NCBI RefSeq assembly: GCF_003597395.2
Contig: NC_133773.1
Coordinates: 76,638,408 to 76,702,407 of the forward strand
Origin: Chelonoidis abingdonii
Taxonomy: Eukaryota > Chordata > Testudines > Testudinidae
Length of the DNA stretch: 64,000 nt
Direction: 5' to 3'
Position 1 is the first letter of the stretch. Every line of letters begins with the position of its first letter. A program made the position numbers and the translations under genes. The notes under the pieces are model-generated. The model searched no databases. It worked only from the letters and a program-made list of their open reading frames with translations, and was not told where the DNA came from. This document shows positions 1 through 10,901 of this stretch, in pieces.

Positions 1-2935
1 TAGTTCTCTTTCAGGCCCTTGGGTACTTCTCCAGCTTCTTTCATATTCCTCTCCTGATGTTGCTGTCACTTGGCACTGCTATATCTATCAGCGCACTGCT
101 GTCTTCTGCGCCTTGTCTAATTACCTACGATGTCTGGTTTGATGGCAGTACCTGCCTGTCGTTCTGGATCTGGAAGTCACCACAGAATCTTAGCCTTTGC
201 TATTCTCCACAAACCTTCTGTGGAATTTCCCATCTGTCTTGGGAGGGTCTAGCCCATATGGCTGTGCAGATGTTCTTGTACACATTGGCAGCCACTAGGG
301 TTGGTTGTATTTTTTTTTTTTTTATGCCGTTCAGTGTATGCTGTTTCCTGGCCTGCATCTTACATCCTGCCACTATTGTGTTGGACGTCTCTTGAGGTCT
401 CTCTGCACAGTCGTGCACTTTGGGTCCTTCTCTGTGTGTAGTGCCCTGGCTTCTTAATGGAGTTCTGATTCGGTGCTTCCAGTGCCTGTTTCCTGTGCTG
501 CTATGATCAATGCCTCAGTGCTGTCTTTTAGCCCAGCCCTTTCCAGCACTGGTAGGATTTCCCAATGTCAGCCACCTCAGCTATTCTTGTCGCATGGTAC
601 ATCCCACGCAGGGTCTTGTCTTGCATCGCACTTCTTCTGCTTGGTCTTCCCTTCCCATGTCTGTGCTGCCTCAGGGCAATTCCATCAGCAGCTCATTCTA
701 TTGGGGCCAGTCTTACTGATGTACTCACCGGAATGTTCCGGGTTTCGTCCAGGCAGCGGCTTTGACGCTCACCAAGCCCGCGCCCGCCTTCTGTCTGGCT
801 GGTATACGTCTCTGGGTGTTGGCTTTGGGGTGGGAAACCTTCCGTGCATTGTGAGAGCTTCCGGGTCTTCACATCGGACCAGCCCTGTCCTTCCTTTGGC
901 CCCAGCTCACTTTATACCGCAGGGTCATCTGATTGACCGGCAGGGGCGTATCTGTATAGTGTGGATCTTGCTTCTTCCCACTGAGCTGGCTCTTCAGGAC
1001 CTGCCTTATCCTTTGGTGATACTTGGATGTTCTGTCCCTTTGCCCTCCTCATCGTGGTTTCCATGTGACTGTGGGATGCCAAAGTACTTGTAGCTGGTCT
1101 GTATGTCTGCTTATGTGGCCCTCTGGTAGTTCCACCCCATTCAGTTCTTGACTACCTCCCTCTTCTTCATTACCATACCGGCCACTCTCTCAGTCGAATG
1201 ACATCTCGGATATCCCACTGTAGATTCCGCGTCAGTGTGCATTAGTGGAGTCGATGTCTCGTTCATTTCTTTAGCATACGCTTGGATTGTCATCCATGTA
1301 GAGGACGGTGGCTGATTGTAGTTACATCCTGAACCTGTACCCGTATTCCAGGCCTTGTGATTACTGGCTGAGGGGGTTTAAAGCCTATTGCAGAAACAAG
1401 GCAGCGGGGACAGCTGCATCCCTGGTATATGCCGCCACATGATGGGCCACTTGTGCAAGACTGCCTTTTGGAGTTGACTTCCAGCATGTTGTCTCCATTA
1501 AGTCCCATTTGAGTCTTTGAGGGGAAGGTCCTTTAAGTGGTTCCTGTGATCTTGTATAAGCGCCAGACATTCACAGGAACCACTGTGCATGCATTTAGTA
1601 GGTCGCTGAGGCTTTCCTTGTAGTCAATCCAGGCTTGTGCTCAGATTGGTTGTTAGACCTTGAGTCTTGGGCGACTGCTTCTATCTATGAGCACTCGGTG
1701 TTTTTGAGCCTCTGGTGTTGTTCCAATGCCTTTCTGACTGTGCTCATGCACTGTCCCATATGCTCCTTGTAGGCTTGGCAGCCTATGATACCTAATAGGA
1801 CTTTCCATGTTGTTGGGAGCAATGTTTTGGCCCAGTTAGGGTTGGAACGCGTTTCTGTATCCCCTTGCAGGGGTTTCATGATCAGCACTGTTCTCTTCCT
1901 GTGTTTAGCCAGTTTTGGTGGAGCCTGCTCCTAGGCCAGCTGGTTTCATCTGTCTGCTGCTAGATGTGTAGTCCGGTCAGAGCGTTCATTGCACTTTGCT
2001 GTTTATTTTCTTTAGCCAGTAGGTGTGGGATCAGTTGGTCCAGTTTGCTTGTCCAGCTCTTTCATGTTTCTTTTGAACCGTGATTGCTGGCATGTCTTCT
2101 ACTGTATGGGTGACTGGTTCTGTTTGGGAGATTGCTGTGCTCTGTTCTCAGGTTCCTGCAGCCTTACCTGGTAGGCCCAGTTGCTGTGAGCCTTTGTTTA
2201 GCAGTCTCTAGGGCTTCAGGATGGAGTCAGGCCTTGTATTTTTTCAGGTAGCGAGTCTTATCCTTTAATCTCTACACCCTTTGTCAGTTCCATGATCTGA
2301 CTAACTTCTCATCCGAGTCGCCTTGATCTTATCCTCCAACCTCATTTTTCCAGGTGGGTACATACTGTTGTTCTTCTTGATCGTTGTAGCAAGCATCTTC
2401 AGGATTACGGAGGGCTGTCGTGCCGTATACCAGTTCATTGGTTGAGGTTATGGTGTAGTAGGGATTGTCATTGCAGGCTCTATTGCATCTTCTAACATAC
2501 TATCTGATGGTACTTCTCCACTGAGCCCTTGGTAATAGGTTCGAGTATTGACTGTTAGTAGTTTTCTCCATGATTATGCCTCTTAATCAGCTGTCTGTGC
2601 TCTGCAATGGGGGTGGATGGCAGTTGAAGTTTCAGCTTCAGGTGTGGGCTTGCACATCCACTTGTTCTCCAGGTCTTTTTGAGTTCTGGGATGTAATGTG
2701 GAGTTGGTCTATTCTCAAAGCTGTGAGGCAGCTTCCTCTTTACTATGTTGAAGCATTGGGTACCTTAGCTGTTTCTCAGTAGAGTGTGTGATGTAGGTTT
2801 TTGCCATTCCCATAGTATCTCTCTCTTTTTTTTCTTTTGTCCATCCATAGTCCCCTCATATGTTTCATATATCCCCTCTCATTAGGTCTACTGTTGTAGT
2901 AGCATTCCATCAATTCCAGGTTCTCTTGTCTCGTC
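1..2935 (-). mobile_element. Decayed non-LTR retrotransposon (R2-like RT), minus strand
   Basis: Read on the minus strand, this stretch holds scattered pieces of a non-LTR reverse transcriptase, broken by many stops and frameshifts. At about 1888-1685 a segment with PTTWK and LGII resembles the 'LPTTWKLLTGII' block of type-1 retrotransposons that automated annotation usually names R2. At 1289-1300 the minus-strand codons read YMDD, the RT catalytic box, followed by a small deletion. Downstream, towards coordinate 1, further in-register pieces such as VKTRKLLTMHG (near 850-880) match the C-terminal part of the same family. The 3' end lies beyond the window start and the 5' boundary near 2935 is uncertain. 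The open frames on the plus strand here are antisense shadows. Family placement within the R2/R4-type group is from memory and tentative; that it is a dead LINE-type RT is well supported. Confidence 0.7.
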
Positions 2936-2944
2936 CATGAATGG

Positions 2945-3122
2945 TTTGTGCAAAGTGGATAGCGTCGTGGTTAAGAGCGCTGCCCTTTGATACGGGAGAC
3001 TGCCCTTTGATATGAGAGACCGGGGTTCAAATCCCGGTTGGTACCCAACTTTCCAGTAGGGGTCCTCGGGCAAAAGACCCCCTAACGCTTCACTTGCCTA
3101 CCTCAAATATGAGAGTGACACG
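2945..3122 (+). repeat. tRNA-derived SINE head or tRNA pseudogene with internal 20-bp duplication
   Basis: An A-box-like stretch starts at 2960 (TAGCGTCGTGG) and a B box GGTTCAAATCC lies at 3024-3034, inside a T-arm-like stem CCGGG (3020-3024) and CCCGG (3033-3037). Between them a 20-bp block is present twice in tandem (2981-3000 and 3001-3020, two differences), so the unit is too long to fold as a normal tRNA. No convincing anticodon stem or acceptor stem was found, and the sequence continues past the B box into a non-tRNA tail ending in a TA microsatellite. It is therefore a tRNA-derived SINE or a pseudogene rather than a working tRNA gene. Confidence 0.6.
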
Positions 3123-3139
3123 TATATATATATATATGA
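3123..3139. repeat. TA dinucleotide microsatellite
   Basis: A short run of alternating T and A separates the tRNA-derived unit from the LTR-like repeat that follows. Confidence 0.85.
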
Positions 3140-4313
3140 CATAACTGGGATATGTTTTATGCTACATATGCTATGTAACATATCTCTGTAAAGGTTATGA
3201 TCTACTGAATCTATTCATCCTATTTGTATGCATATGTTATTGTTGTATTCGAAATCATGAATATTGGCTGTGTACTTGCTTGATTTCTAAGTAGCCTTAG
3301 TAAAGCATTTGGTCAGATTCTTGAGAAAGGAATATGCAAATTAAATGCCCAATCAAGAAACACTTAAAGGGCAATAAATCTTGGAATGCTCCACTCCACA
3401 TAAGAAGTCTGCTTGAGGACGTTCAGGATAGTATGTAAACAATGGCTGCTGCCTGTAAATCTTAGTCATGTGTGGACATGTGACTTGCCCATGTAACTCC
3501 AAAACTCCATCTTGGAGATGAACTTTGCATAGGAGAGAGGAGGGGGTCTCCATCCACAAGAGGAAGTTTATTTAAACCCCTGGGAGACCCCTCAATTTTC
3601 TCTTCAGCTGGCTCAGGAGACAGCTTCTCCACTCCCAAATATACATGAAAGAAAGTGGAACAAAAGACAGAAATTGCAAGGGAGTGTGAGTGATTGCTGG
3701 ACCCAGACTAGAAGGAGACTAGTCTGTAAAAGGAAGCTTACTGGAACATCATGGAGGGTGAGATTTTGTCTGTATTCAGTTTTCTTACTGTATTAGACTC
3801 AGACTGGTATGTTTTATTTTATTTTACTTGGTAATTCACTTTGCTCTATCTGTTACTACTTGGAACCACTTAAATCCTACTTTCTGTATTTAATAAAAAA
3901 CACTTTTACTTATTAATTAACCTAGAGTATGCATTAGTACCTGGGGGGGAGGGGGAACAGCTGTGCATCTCTCTCAAACAGTGTTACAGAGGGTGCACAA
4001 TTTATGAGTTTACCCTGTATAAGCTTTATACAGCGTGAAACAGATTTATTTGGGGTTTGGACCCCATTGGGAGTTGGGCATCTGAGTGTTAAAGACAGGA
4101 ACACTTCTTGAGTTGCTTTCAGTTAAGTCTACAGTTTTGGGGGATGTGGTTCAGACCCTGGGTCTGTGCTGGAGCAGACTGGCGTGTCTGGCTCAACAAG
4201 ACAGGGTCCTGGAGTCTCAAGCTGGTAGGGAAAGCAGGGGCAGAAGTATTTTTGGCACATCAGTTGACAGTCCCCAGGGGGTTTCTGTGATCTAACCCAT
4301 CACAGCTGGATAT
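3125..4313 (+). mobile_element. LTR-like repeat (ERV type), about 1.2 kb
   Basis: The sequence matches in style and in remembered detail a long LTR common in turtle genomes. It has a TATA-like TTTATTTAAA near 3570, a polyadenylation signal AATAAA near 3891 within a T-rich tract, and a 3' end CCATCACA near 4313. No internal coding region follows, so it would be a solo LTR. The left boundary is not clear because it abuts the TA repeat, and no target duplication could be matched. It is non-coding. Confidence 0.5.
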
Positions 4314-7040
4314 AAATCTAAGGACATGTATAATCCTAAATTAATTTAGATCAAAATTGGTACACACACTGTGGCAGATGAAATCAAAGGAGCTATGACA
4401 ATGTACCCCAACTAAGGAGCTGCTCCAGAGAGTGTAATTAATATACAAAATAAAATACCAAAGGCAGAAACAGATATCAGTAGAAATAACATTTTGTTGT
4501 AAGTGCTAGAAGAGGGAACAAGGGGGGGATTCACAATTGAAAGTCCATTCCTGCAGACATAACTGAAGAGGATATTTGGACTAGGAACATCCGCATAATT
4601 TCCAGTTCATTGATGTTCCCATTTTATTTGTTCTGAAAAATGGAGAGCCAGTCAAGCATATGTGAATTTCAGTGTGTTAAAAGAGCCATTAAAAGAAGAT
4701 AGTAGAGACATTTATATTTGCTTTTCAAATAAAAGATTTCCTTGGACAGATATGGTGCTTGACACAAGGAACAACAAATCTGTAACTGCTGTAAATTACT
4801 ATATATAGCACAGAGAAGCGTGTAAACGCTGTCTTTATGGAATAGGTACAACTTTTTAAAAATCCTTAACGGCCATATCATACCCTACCCCACTGTGTTG
4901 TGTGGATACTTTAAAAAAAAAAAAAGTCTAAATATCACTCTAATGTCCCTGAAACTGTTGGCGAGAGAGAGTGTAGCAGATTTAAGCAACATCATTTCTC
5001 CCTGCCACGTGGAAGCTGCTCTGCAGGTTCCAAGAGCATAAAAAGGAGGAGGAGGCACAGCCAGTTTTATGGCCACATATTCTGGCAAACACCTGAGAAA
5101 ATCCCTACAGGAGTTAATGGAGATCCTTGACAGAAAACTACACATACACGATACACTAACTGCAGTAATAGTATCATCAGCCCATGCGTTCCTCAAATTT
5201 AAAAGAGAGTCTATATAGTTGAATAATATTTTCTGAGAAAACTTCTCTAATCAAGAGATATGACAATTATGAGATAAATAAAAACATTTTATATGCTTAT
5301 CACGAACTAAATGATTGTCTTCTTTTCCCTCATTTAGCAACCATGCACCATATATCTATCTGCATTAGCATTTCAAAAAATGAATGTAATGAAAGATTTT
5401 AAATAAATTTAAATGTTGTGGGGCAAATTCAGCCATCCTGGCCCAGAGACATGTAAAAAACACCAAGCCCATTAATCCAAATAAATGATTCACTCTTTTG
5501 GAGAGCAGGTGGCATTTCAACCATTGTTCTGCTTTGGGGCTGTCCTGGTAGAGTATTTTTTTAATCCCTATTTAGGCTCCATAAGAGTTCCACCAGCAAG
5601 GTACTCTGAGGAACTTCAGAGTCAGTGCACTTCCCAATTGCTCCTCTTTACTGACAGCATTGTCCATTTTCTAGCCTATGCCTCCAAGCCAACTGCTGCA
5701 CAACTGGAGTTTTGTCATTTAGCACCATCACAACATAGTGTGTTGGCAGTTTCCACCACCAGAAAGATCCACCACGGTTTGTGAGTGAGAGTAAACCTTC
5801 TACCAGCATGTGGACTGGTGGTGAATCTGGCTGAATATCTACTTTACTATTAAGGCTATTCATTCATAGTTCTTATTGTCAAAAAATATTGCAAGGTAAA
5901 GTTCTCAACGCACACATCCATGAGAAACATGAATCATCCACAGACCTGTTTGGAAACAAACTGATATTCACGTTCACAAAACCATCATACATGAAGAGAT
6001 ACAATTTGTATTCACTGTTCTGGGGAACTCTAGGACTGACCTTTACGGTGTTGAAGGGAAAGGTAACTCACTAGAGAATGGACGGCTCCTTCATGTAAGT
6101 GACAATTAATGTCTCTGACAAGGCACATGAAGAGTTTTGCACTGCAGCTGCCCTGGCCTATCAATAAGATTAGCAGACTTCTGTTAGCATTGTGATCAAG
6201 CATTAATGTCCCAAAGACAAGTACTAACTAAAAAAAAGTAATAATAAAGTGGGCGGTTGGGAAAGAAGAAAATAAAACCGTTGAAATAATGACACCAAAT
6301 GAAGGGCTTGGGAAAATGGACTCATCTTCAGGTCAGGAAGCAACACTCAGTTCAGCCCAGGCATGACCAGATACATAGTCATAAATTAGGATAAACTAAC
6401 AGGAATGCTGATTTATTTTATTTATTCAGGAGAAGCTACAGTATTTAAAGTGTTCATTATTGAAATAATTTTATTATTCTAAATTAAATTCCATTAATGA
6501 AGGTTTCCATGTCTTAAATGGAAGATGTGGGAAGGACTAATTCGCCAGTGCTGCTGACCTTTAAATACAGAAATGATGAGTTTCTAAGAATCTCTCTCTT
6601 CTAATCATGCAGCATGATTGTCTCGGTAAATGAAAAAAAAAAAAACCTACAGCAACATTTTCTACCAAATACAATTTTGCAGCTTGTCAAAACCAGTTAA
6701 GACACTAGCGCCTGTTTTCTTTGAGAATTCTGCATTCCACAGCCTTTGCTCTCATCTTTCTCTGCACTGTGTTACTAGCCATGGGCGTTTGGATGAAGAA
6801 AGAAAGAAAGAAAGAATTTTCTCAAGTCTCCAAGAGCTGTAAAATCTAGAAGATTCATTCATAAGAATCCAATAGTGTTTCAATTTATTCTCAGGCTGCT
6901 AACATTCAAAGGCAGTTCTAGAAACATAAATGAGTTTATGTATGATTACATTAAAATTCACAGAGGGGCTCAGGAAAGAAATGCAACCATGCTATCCTAC
7001 TTCAGTATTCAAACAAGCCCATAGATCCTCATGATAAAGG
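4314..7040. other. Repeat-poor AT-rich DNA, no gene seen
   Basis: No ORF with a recognisable domain and no exon-like structure. It contains short A-runs (about 4912-4925 and 6631-6645), a GAAA microsatellite at 6796-6816, and weak resemblance to old interspersed repeats near 5430-5480. Confidence 0.6.
6796..6816. repeat. GAAA tetranucleotide microsatellite
   Basis: Four to five tandem copies of AAGA/GAAA are visible. Confidence 0.85.
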
Positions 7041-7054
7041 CTAAGAACCAAATA

Positions 7055-7260
7055 TGACTTCACATATTATTAATTGTATTATTGTAGCACTAGAAGCCCC
7101 AATCATAGGCGAGGGTTTCTTTATGCCAGGAAATACGCAAACCCAGAACAGAAAGACTGTCCCTACTCTGAAGAGCTTGTAGTCTAAGATAAGATTCAAC
7201 AGATGGATACAGGCAGACAGGGTGTATAAAGAAAGAGCAAGACAATATTTGTTAGCATGA
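7055..7260. repeat. Ancient amniote interspersed repeat (MIR/L2-type)
   Basis: Diverged match to a very common amniote repeat: a segment like 'gtattattgtagcactagaagccccaatc' is followed by 'gtccctactctgaagagcttgtagtctaa'-like text. The exact family name is not certain. It is non-coding. Confidence 0.5.
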
Positions 7261-7752
7261 TAGGCAGTGGTTTCTGCACACAAGCAGATTAGCTTTACCT
7301 CTGGCTGGATTCTTTCGAATGTGGTAAGCCACAGGTGGTAAAGCCTCTCTGATTACCCACAAGTAGCTCGTTAAAGGACAGTTCTTCTTCCCTTTGTTGC
7401 CTCCCCAGGCCCTTCTCTGTTAAGTGCTTCCTTCTCCTTCAGTGCCCCTGACATCTCCACTCAACCCCACATGCTCTCTATTACATCCTTGCTTCTCCTC
7501 TCCTGATCTACATATGTAGGAGGTGCATGGTGCATCAATACACTGGAGGGGGAGGCATATTAGACAAGTCAGAGAAAACTGGAAATACAGGGGACGAGGT
7601 TGGGCTTGGTTAAGGGAGATTTACAGTGGTGTGAACAGGACCATGTGGGTTAATTATGGTGAAATTGTAGATTATGAGGAATAAAGAGAATAATTTTATG
7701 TGTAAAAGCAGCAAAGAATCCTGTGGCACCTTATAGACTAACAGGTGTTTTG

Positions 7753-7790
7753 GAGCATGAGCTTTCGTGGGTGAATACCCACTTCATCAG
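7753..7790 (-). ncRNA. Hammerhead-ribozyme-like core in PLE tail
   Basis: Minus-strand order is: CTGATGA (7790-7784); a hairpin with arms GTGGGT and ACCCAC and an ATTC loop; GAAA; a minimal stem III in which A-G-C pairs with G-C-T around a TCAT loop; then a CTC triplet, the expected NUH cleavage position. This is the order of a type I hammerhead with the very short stem III known from Penelope-like elements. No convincing stem I was found in this copy, so self-cleavage is not shown, and an active form might need a dimer or may be lost. Confidence 0.6.
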
Positions 7791-8235
7791 ATGAATGTAG
7801 TAGAAATTTCCAGGGGCAGGTACATATATGCTAGCAAGCAAGCTAGAGATAACGAGGTTAGTTTAATCAGGGAGGATGAGGCCCTGGTCCAGCAGTTGAG
7901 GTGCGAAAACCAAGGGAGGAGAAAGCGGTTCTGTAGTTGGCAAGCCATTATATTGCCATTCCTAATATCTGATTTGTGTCCATTTATCCTTTTCCGTAGA
8001 GACTGTCCAGTTTGGCCGATGTACATAGCAGAGGGGCATTGCTGGCATATGATGGCGTATATTACATTGGTGGACATGCAGGTGAATGAACCGGTGATGG
8101 TGTGGCTGATCTGGTTAGGTCCTGTGATGGTGTCGCTGGTGTAGATATGTGGGCAGAGTTGGCATCGGGGTTTGTTGCATGGATTGGTTCCTGAGCTAGA
8201 GTTACTATGGTGCGGTGTGCAGTTGCTGGTGAGAA
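7787..8235 (-). pseudogene. PLE GIY-YIG endonuclease domain remnant
   Basis: Minus-strand frame with VIYAI and, 12 residues later, YIGQT, then LRKRINGHKSDIR. This is the N-terminal half of a GIY-YIG nuclease as found at the C-terminus of Penelope-like elements, preceded by a cysteine-rich linker (CNKPRCQLC, near 8170). The usual GIY is VIY here. Beyond HKSDIRN the sequence no longer resembles the domain: it seems to run directly into the element's non-coding tail, so the C-terminal part with the metal-binding glutamate appears deleted. The frame ends in two consecutive TGA codons that fall inside the hammerhead-like CTGATGA box. Confidence 0.85.
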
Positions 8236-8241
8236 TACGTT

Positions 8242-9433
8242 TCAGGTTGGCAGGTTGTCTGTGGCAAGGATTGGCCTGCCACCCAAGGCCTGTGAAAGTG
8301 TGGGATCATTGTCCAGGATGGGTTGTAGATCCCTGATGATGCGTTGGAGGGGTTTTAGCTGGGGACTGTATGTGATGGCCAGTGGAGTCCTGTTGGTTTC
8401 TTTCTTGGGTTTGTCTTGCAGTAGGAGGCTTCTGGGTACACGTCTGGCTCTGTTGATCTGTTTCCTTATTTCCTCGTGCGGGTATTGTAGTTTTGAGAAT
8501 GCTTGGTGGAGATTTTGTAGGTGTTGGTCTCTGTCTGAGGGGTTAGAGCAGATGCGGTTGTACCTCAGTGCTTGGCTGTAGACAATGGATCGTGTGATGT
8601 GCCCGGGATGGAAGCTGGAGGCATGAAGGTAGGCATAGCAGTCGGTAGGTTTTCGGTATAGGGTGGTGTTAATGTGACCATCACTTATTTGCACCGTGGT
8701 GTCTAGAAGTGGGCCTCCCATGTAGATTGGTCCAGGCTGAGGTTGATGGTGGGGTGGAAGCTGTTGAAATCGTGGTGGAATTTTTCTAGAGTCTCCTTCC
8801 CATGGGTCCAGATGATGAAGATGTCATCAATGTAGCGTAGGTAGAGAAGGGGCGTGAGTGGATGAGAGCTGAGGAAGCGTTGTTCCAGGTCAGCCATAAA
8901 AATATTGGCATATTGTGGGGCCATGCGGGTGCCCATAGCATGCCACTGATCTGGAGATATATATTGTCATCAAATTTGAAATAGTTGTGTGTGAGTATAA
9001 AGGCACAGAGCTCAGCAGCCAGTTGTGCTGTGGCATCATCAGGGATACTGTTCCTGACAGCTTGTATTCCATCTGTGTGTGGGATGTTTGTGTAGAGAGC
9101 CTCTACATCCATGTGGCTAGGATGGTGTTTTCTGGGAGGTGACCAATGCATTGTAGTTTCCTCAGGAAATCAGTGGTGTCACGGAGATAGCTGGGAGTGC
9201 TGGTGGCATAGGGTCTGAGTAGAGAGTCCACATATCCAGACAGTCCTTCAGTGAGAGTGCCAATGCCCGAGATGATGGGGCGTCCAGGATTTCCGGGTTT
9301 GTGGATCTTGGGTAGTAGGGTATGTTGATTTGTTCCAATGTTAGTGTAGGGAGTGTCCTGAGTAGATGGTGCAGTTTCTTAGTGTATTCCTCAGTGGGAT
9401 CTGAGGGAAGTGGCCTGTAGAATTTGGTATTGG
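8242..9433 (-). pseudogene. PLE reverse transcriptase, frameshifted fragments
   Basis: Three overlapping minus-strand frames together carry the PLE-type RT. In order: a MDVEALYTNIPH block (about 9120-9080), a GTRMAPQYANIFMADLEQ block (8933-8880), the catalytic RYIDDIF box (about 8834-8815), then a thumb-like segment with LYRKPTD and RSIVYSQALR (8680-8560). These are hallmark blocks of Penelope-like RTs, which prime from target DNA and are related to telomerase RT. The frame changes near 9130, near 8938 (altered bases just before the GTRMAP block), and again near 8705, where one base appears lost after EAHF. A further frame break near 8235 separates it from the endonuclease. The N-terminal part of the protein is absent through 5' truncation. 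Confidence 0.9.
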
Positions 9434-9445
9434 TAATTTTATGTG

Positions 9446-10247
9446 ATTAATCCTAAAAGATGCCCACGTCTACAGTGTGTGGTTTGAAGTTTGTGTGGAT
9501 TTGTGGTTGTTTAACTAGATGAACATAAAGAAACGTGAGAAAAATCAGGGCAAAATTTCCAAAGGGGAATATTTTTAAATAATTATTCTGTATGTCAGTA
9601 AACATCTTTTTAAAACATTTACATAGAGAATTCAGTCTTCTGATGTATTTATCTGCCAAATATAGAGACCTACATAATTTAAAAAGGATTTTAGTCCTTC
9701 TTTAAGTGCAAATCTCAGTGTACCCAGGGTTTCAGTCCAGAATTAAATAGCTCTTAAAACACCAAAACCTCTCCCCAAACCACCTACCCACTCTTTTGTA
9801 AAATATTTTTAGTGATGATTTGCCCCAAACTTTACACAGCTGAAATTTCTGTGAGAGCACATCAGGATATTATCATGGTAAAACAAGCGAGGCTAACCTC
9901 AAAGATTCAGCCACAAGCCACCTCTCTTTGTTGCTTCTTGGACTAAAGACGGAGACAGGACCTCACTGAGAAATCCGTTTGGAGGAATGCAGGTTGTTTT
10001 CTGCAAGGATAAAGTGGGACGGGATGGGATTCTCAGCAGTCTGAAGTCCCTAGGCAGTCCTTTACCCTCACCGCGATCATAGGTCCTCCACTGCTTTCTG
10101 GCACAGCTCCCCAGTGAGACTCATTCAAGCCAGTTTTCAAGTTATATCTACGTGAAATATGGCCAATTAAGGTGCACAAATACCATAGTTATGAGGCCAT
10201 GTAAGTACCTAAATCATTTCCTAATGGTTCCAACAACAAGAGAAATA
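9446..10247. other. No gene or clear repeat seen
   Basis: AT-rich sequence between the PLE and the mariner-like MITE. No coding signal, RNA gene or inverted repeat was recognised. Confidence 0.55.
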
Positions 10248-10899
10248 CAGTAGCTTCCCATTTAACGTCCTCTTGCTTAACATTGTTTCGATCTTATATC
10301 TCTGCTCAAATACAGAACATGCTCCATTTAAAGTTGTGCAATGCTTCGCTATAATGTCGCCTGGCTGTCTGCTTTGTCCACAGCTGACAACCCCTCACCA
10401 GCTTCCCTACGCCTCACTCCCCCACGCTGGCAGACCCCACGGATCAGCGCCTCCCTCCTTCTCCCCCCGTGGCAATCAGCTGGTTTGCAGCATTCAGGAG
10501 AAAGCGGGAGGAGCGAGGACTCGGTGTGCAGGCTCCCCCTCCCTCCCCAATGGCACAAACCAGCTGACTGCCGCGGGAAGGACGCAGGGGAGGGAGTGGA
10601 GAGCCTGCGCGCCGAGTCCTCTCTCCTCCCCCTCCCTCCTGCCCCCTGAACATCGCAAGGCAGCTGATTGCCGCAGGCAGAAGGGAGGACATGGCACATC
10701 TCCCCACTCCCTCCCCTGCCCAACTATAGTACTGTACTGTATACTATAGTACCGTACTGTACGGCAAAAAAAATTTCCATGGAAACTAACCCCCCCATTT
10801 ACATTCATTCTTATGGGGAAATTGGATTCACTTAACAGCGTTTCACTTAAAGTCACATTTTTCATGAACACAACTACAACGTTAAGTGAGGAGTTACTG
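10248..10899. mobile_element. Tigger/mariner-like non-autonomous DNA transposon
   Basis: The ends form diverged inverted repeats: the left end starts CAGTAGCTTCCCATTTAACG and the reverse complement of the right end starts CAGTAACTCCTCACTTAACG. Both are flanked by TA (10246-10247 and 10900-10901), the mariner-type target site. The right third (about 10765-10899) matches a known tetrapod repeat style with 'TTAAGTGAA' and 'CCCCATAAGAAT'-type motifs. The centre (10380-10720) is GC-rich, with diverged repeated modules around CAGCTGATTGCCGC. No transposase frame is present; the long GC-driven frames here carry no domain. Confidence 0.8.
10725..10765. repeat. Local palindromic TAGTAC/GTACTGTA-rich segment
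   Basis: Repeated GTACTGTA and CTATAGTAC words form imperfect short palindromes near the centre-right of the mariner-like MITE. Confidence 0.6.
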
Positions 10900-10901
10900 T
10901 A

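Larger units (their letters stand above)
7703..9433 (-). mobile_element. Penelope-like retroelement (RT plus GIY-YIG), 5'-truncated
   Basis: A minus-strand retroelement with RT first and GIY-YIG endonuclease second, the order typical of endonuclease-bearing Penelope-like elements. The 12-bp sequence TAATTTTATGTG occurs at 7691-7702 and again at 9434-9445, which marks both ends as a target-site duplication. The 5' end begins inside the coding region (around the KIHKPG block), so the copy is 5'-truncated. The 3' end is the tail starting, in element sense, from the hammerhead-like core at 7790-7753 and finishing at TTTTA. At least four single-base-scale frameshifts (near 9130, 8938, 8705 and 8235) break the frame, so the copy is dead. 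It lies in otherwise unremarkable DNA. Confidence 0.92.

Noticed and set aside
473..1093. 206-residue plus-strand open frame
   Set aside because: It lies antisense to the minus-strand R2-like RT remnant and shows no domain; its openness is a shadow of the reverse-strand coding composition.
2955..3050. Functional tRNA gene
   Set aside because: The A and B boxes are present, but the 20-bp duplication and the lack of acceptor and anticodon stems exclude a normal tRNA.
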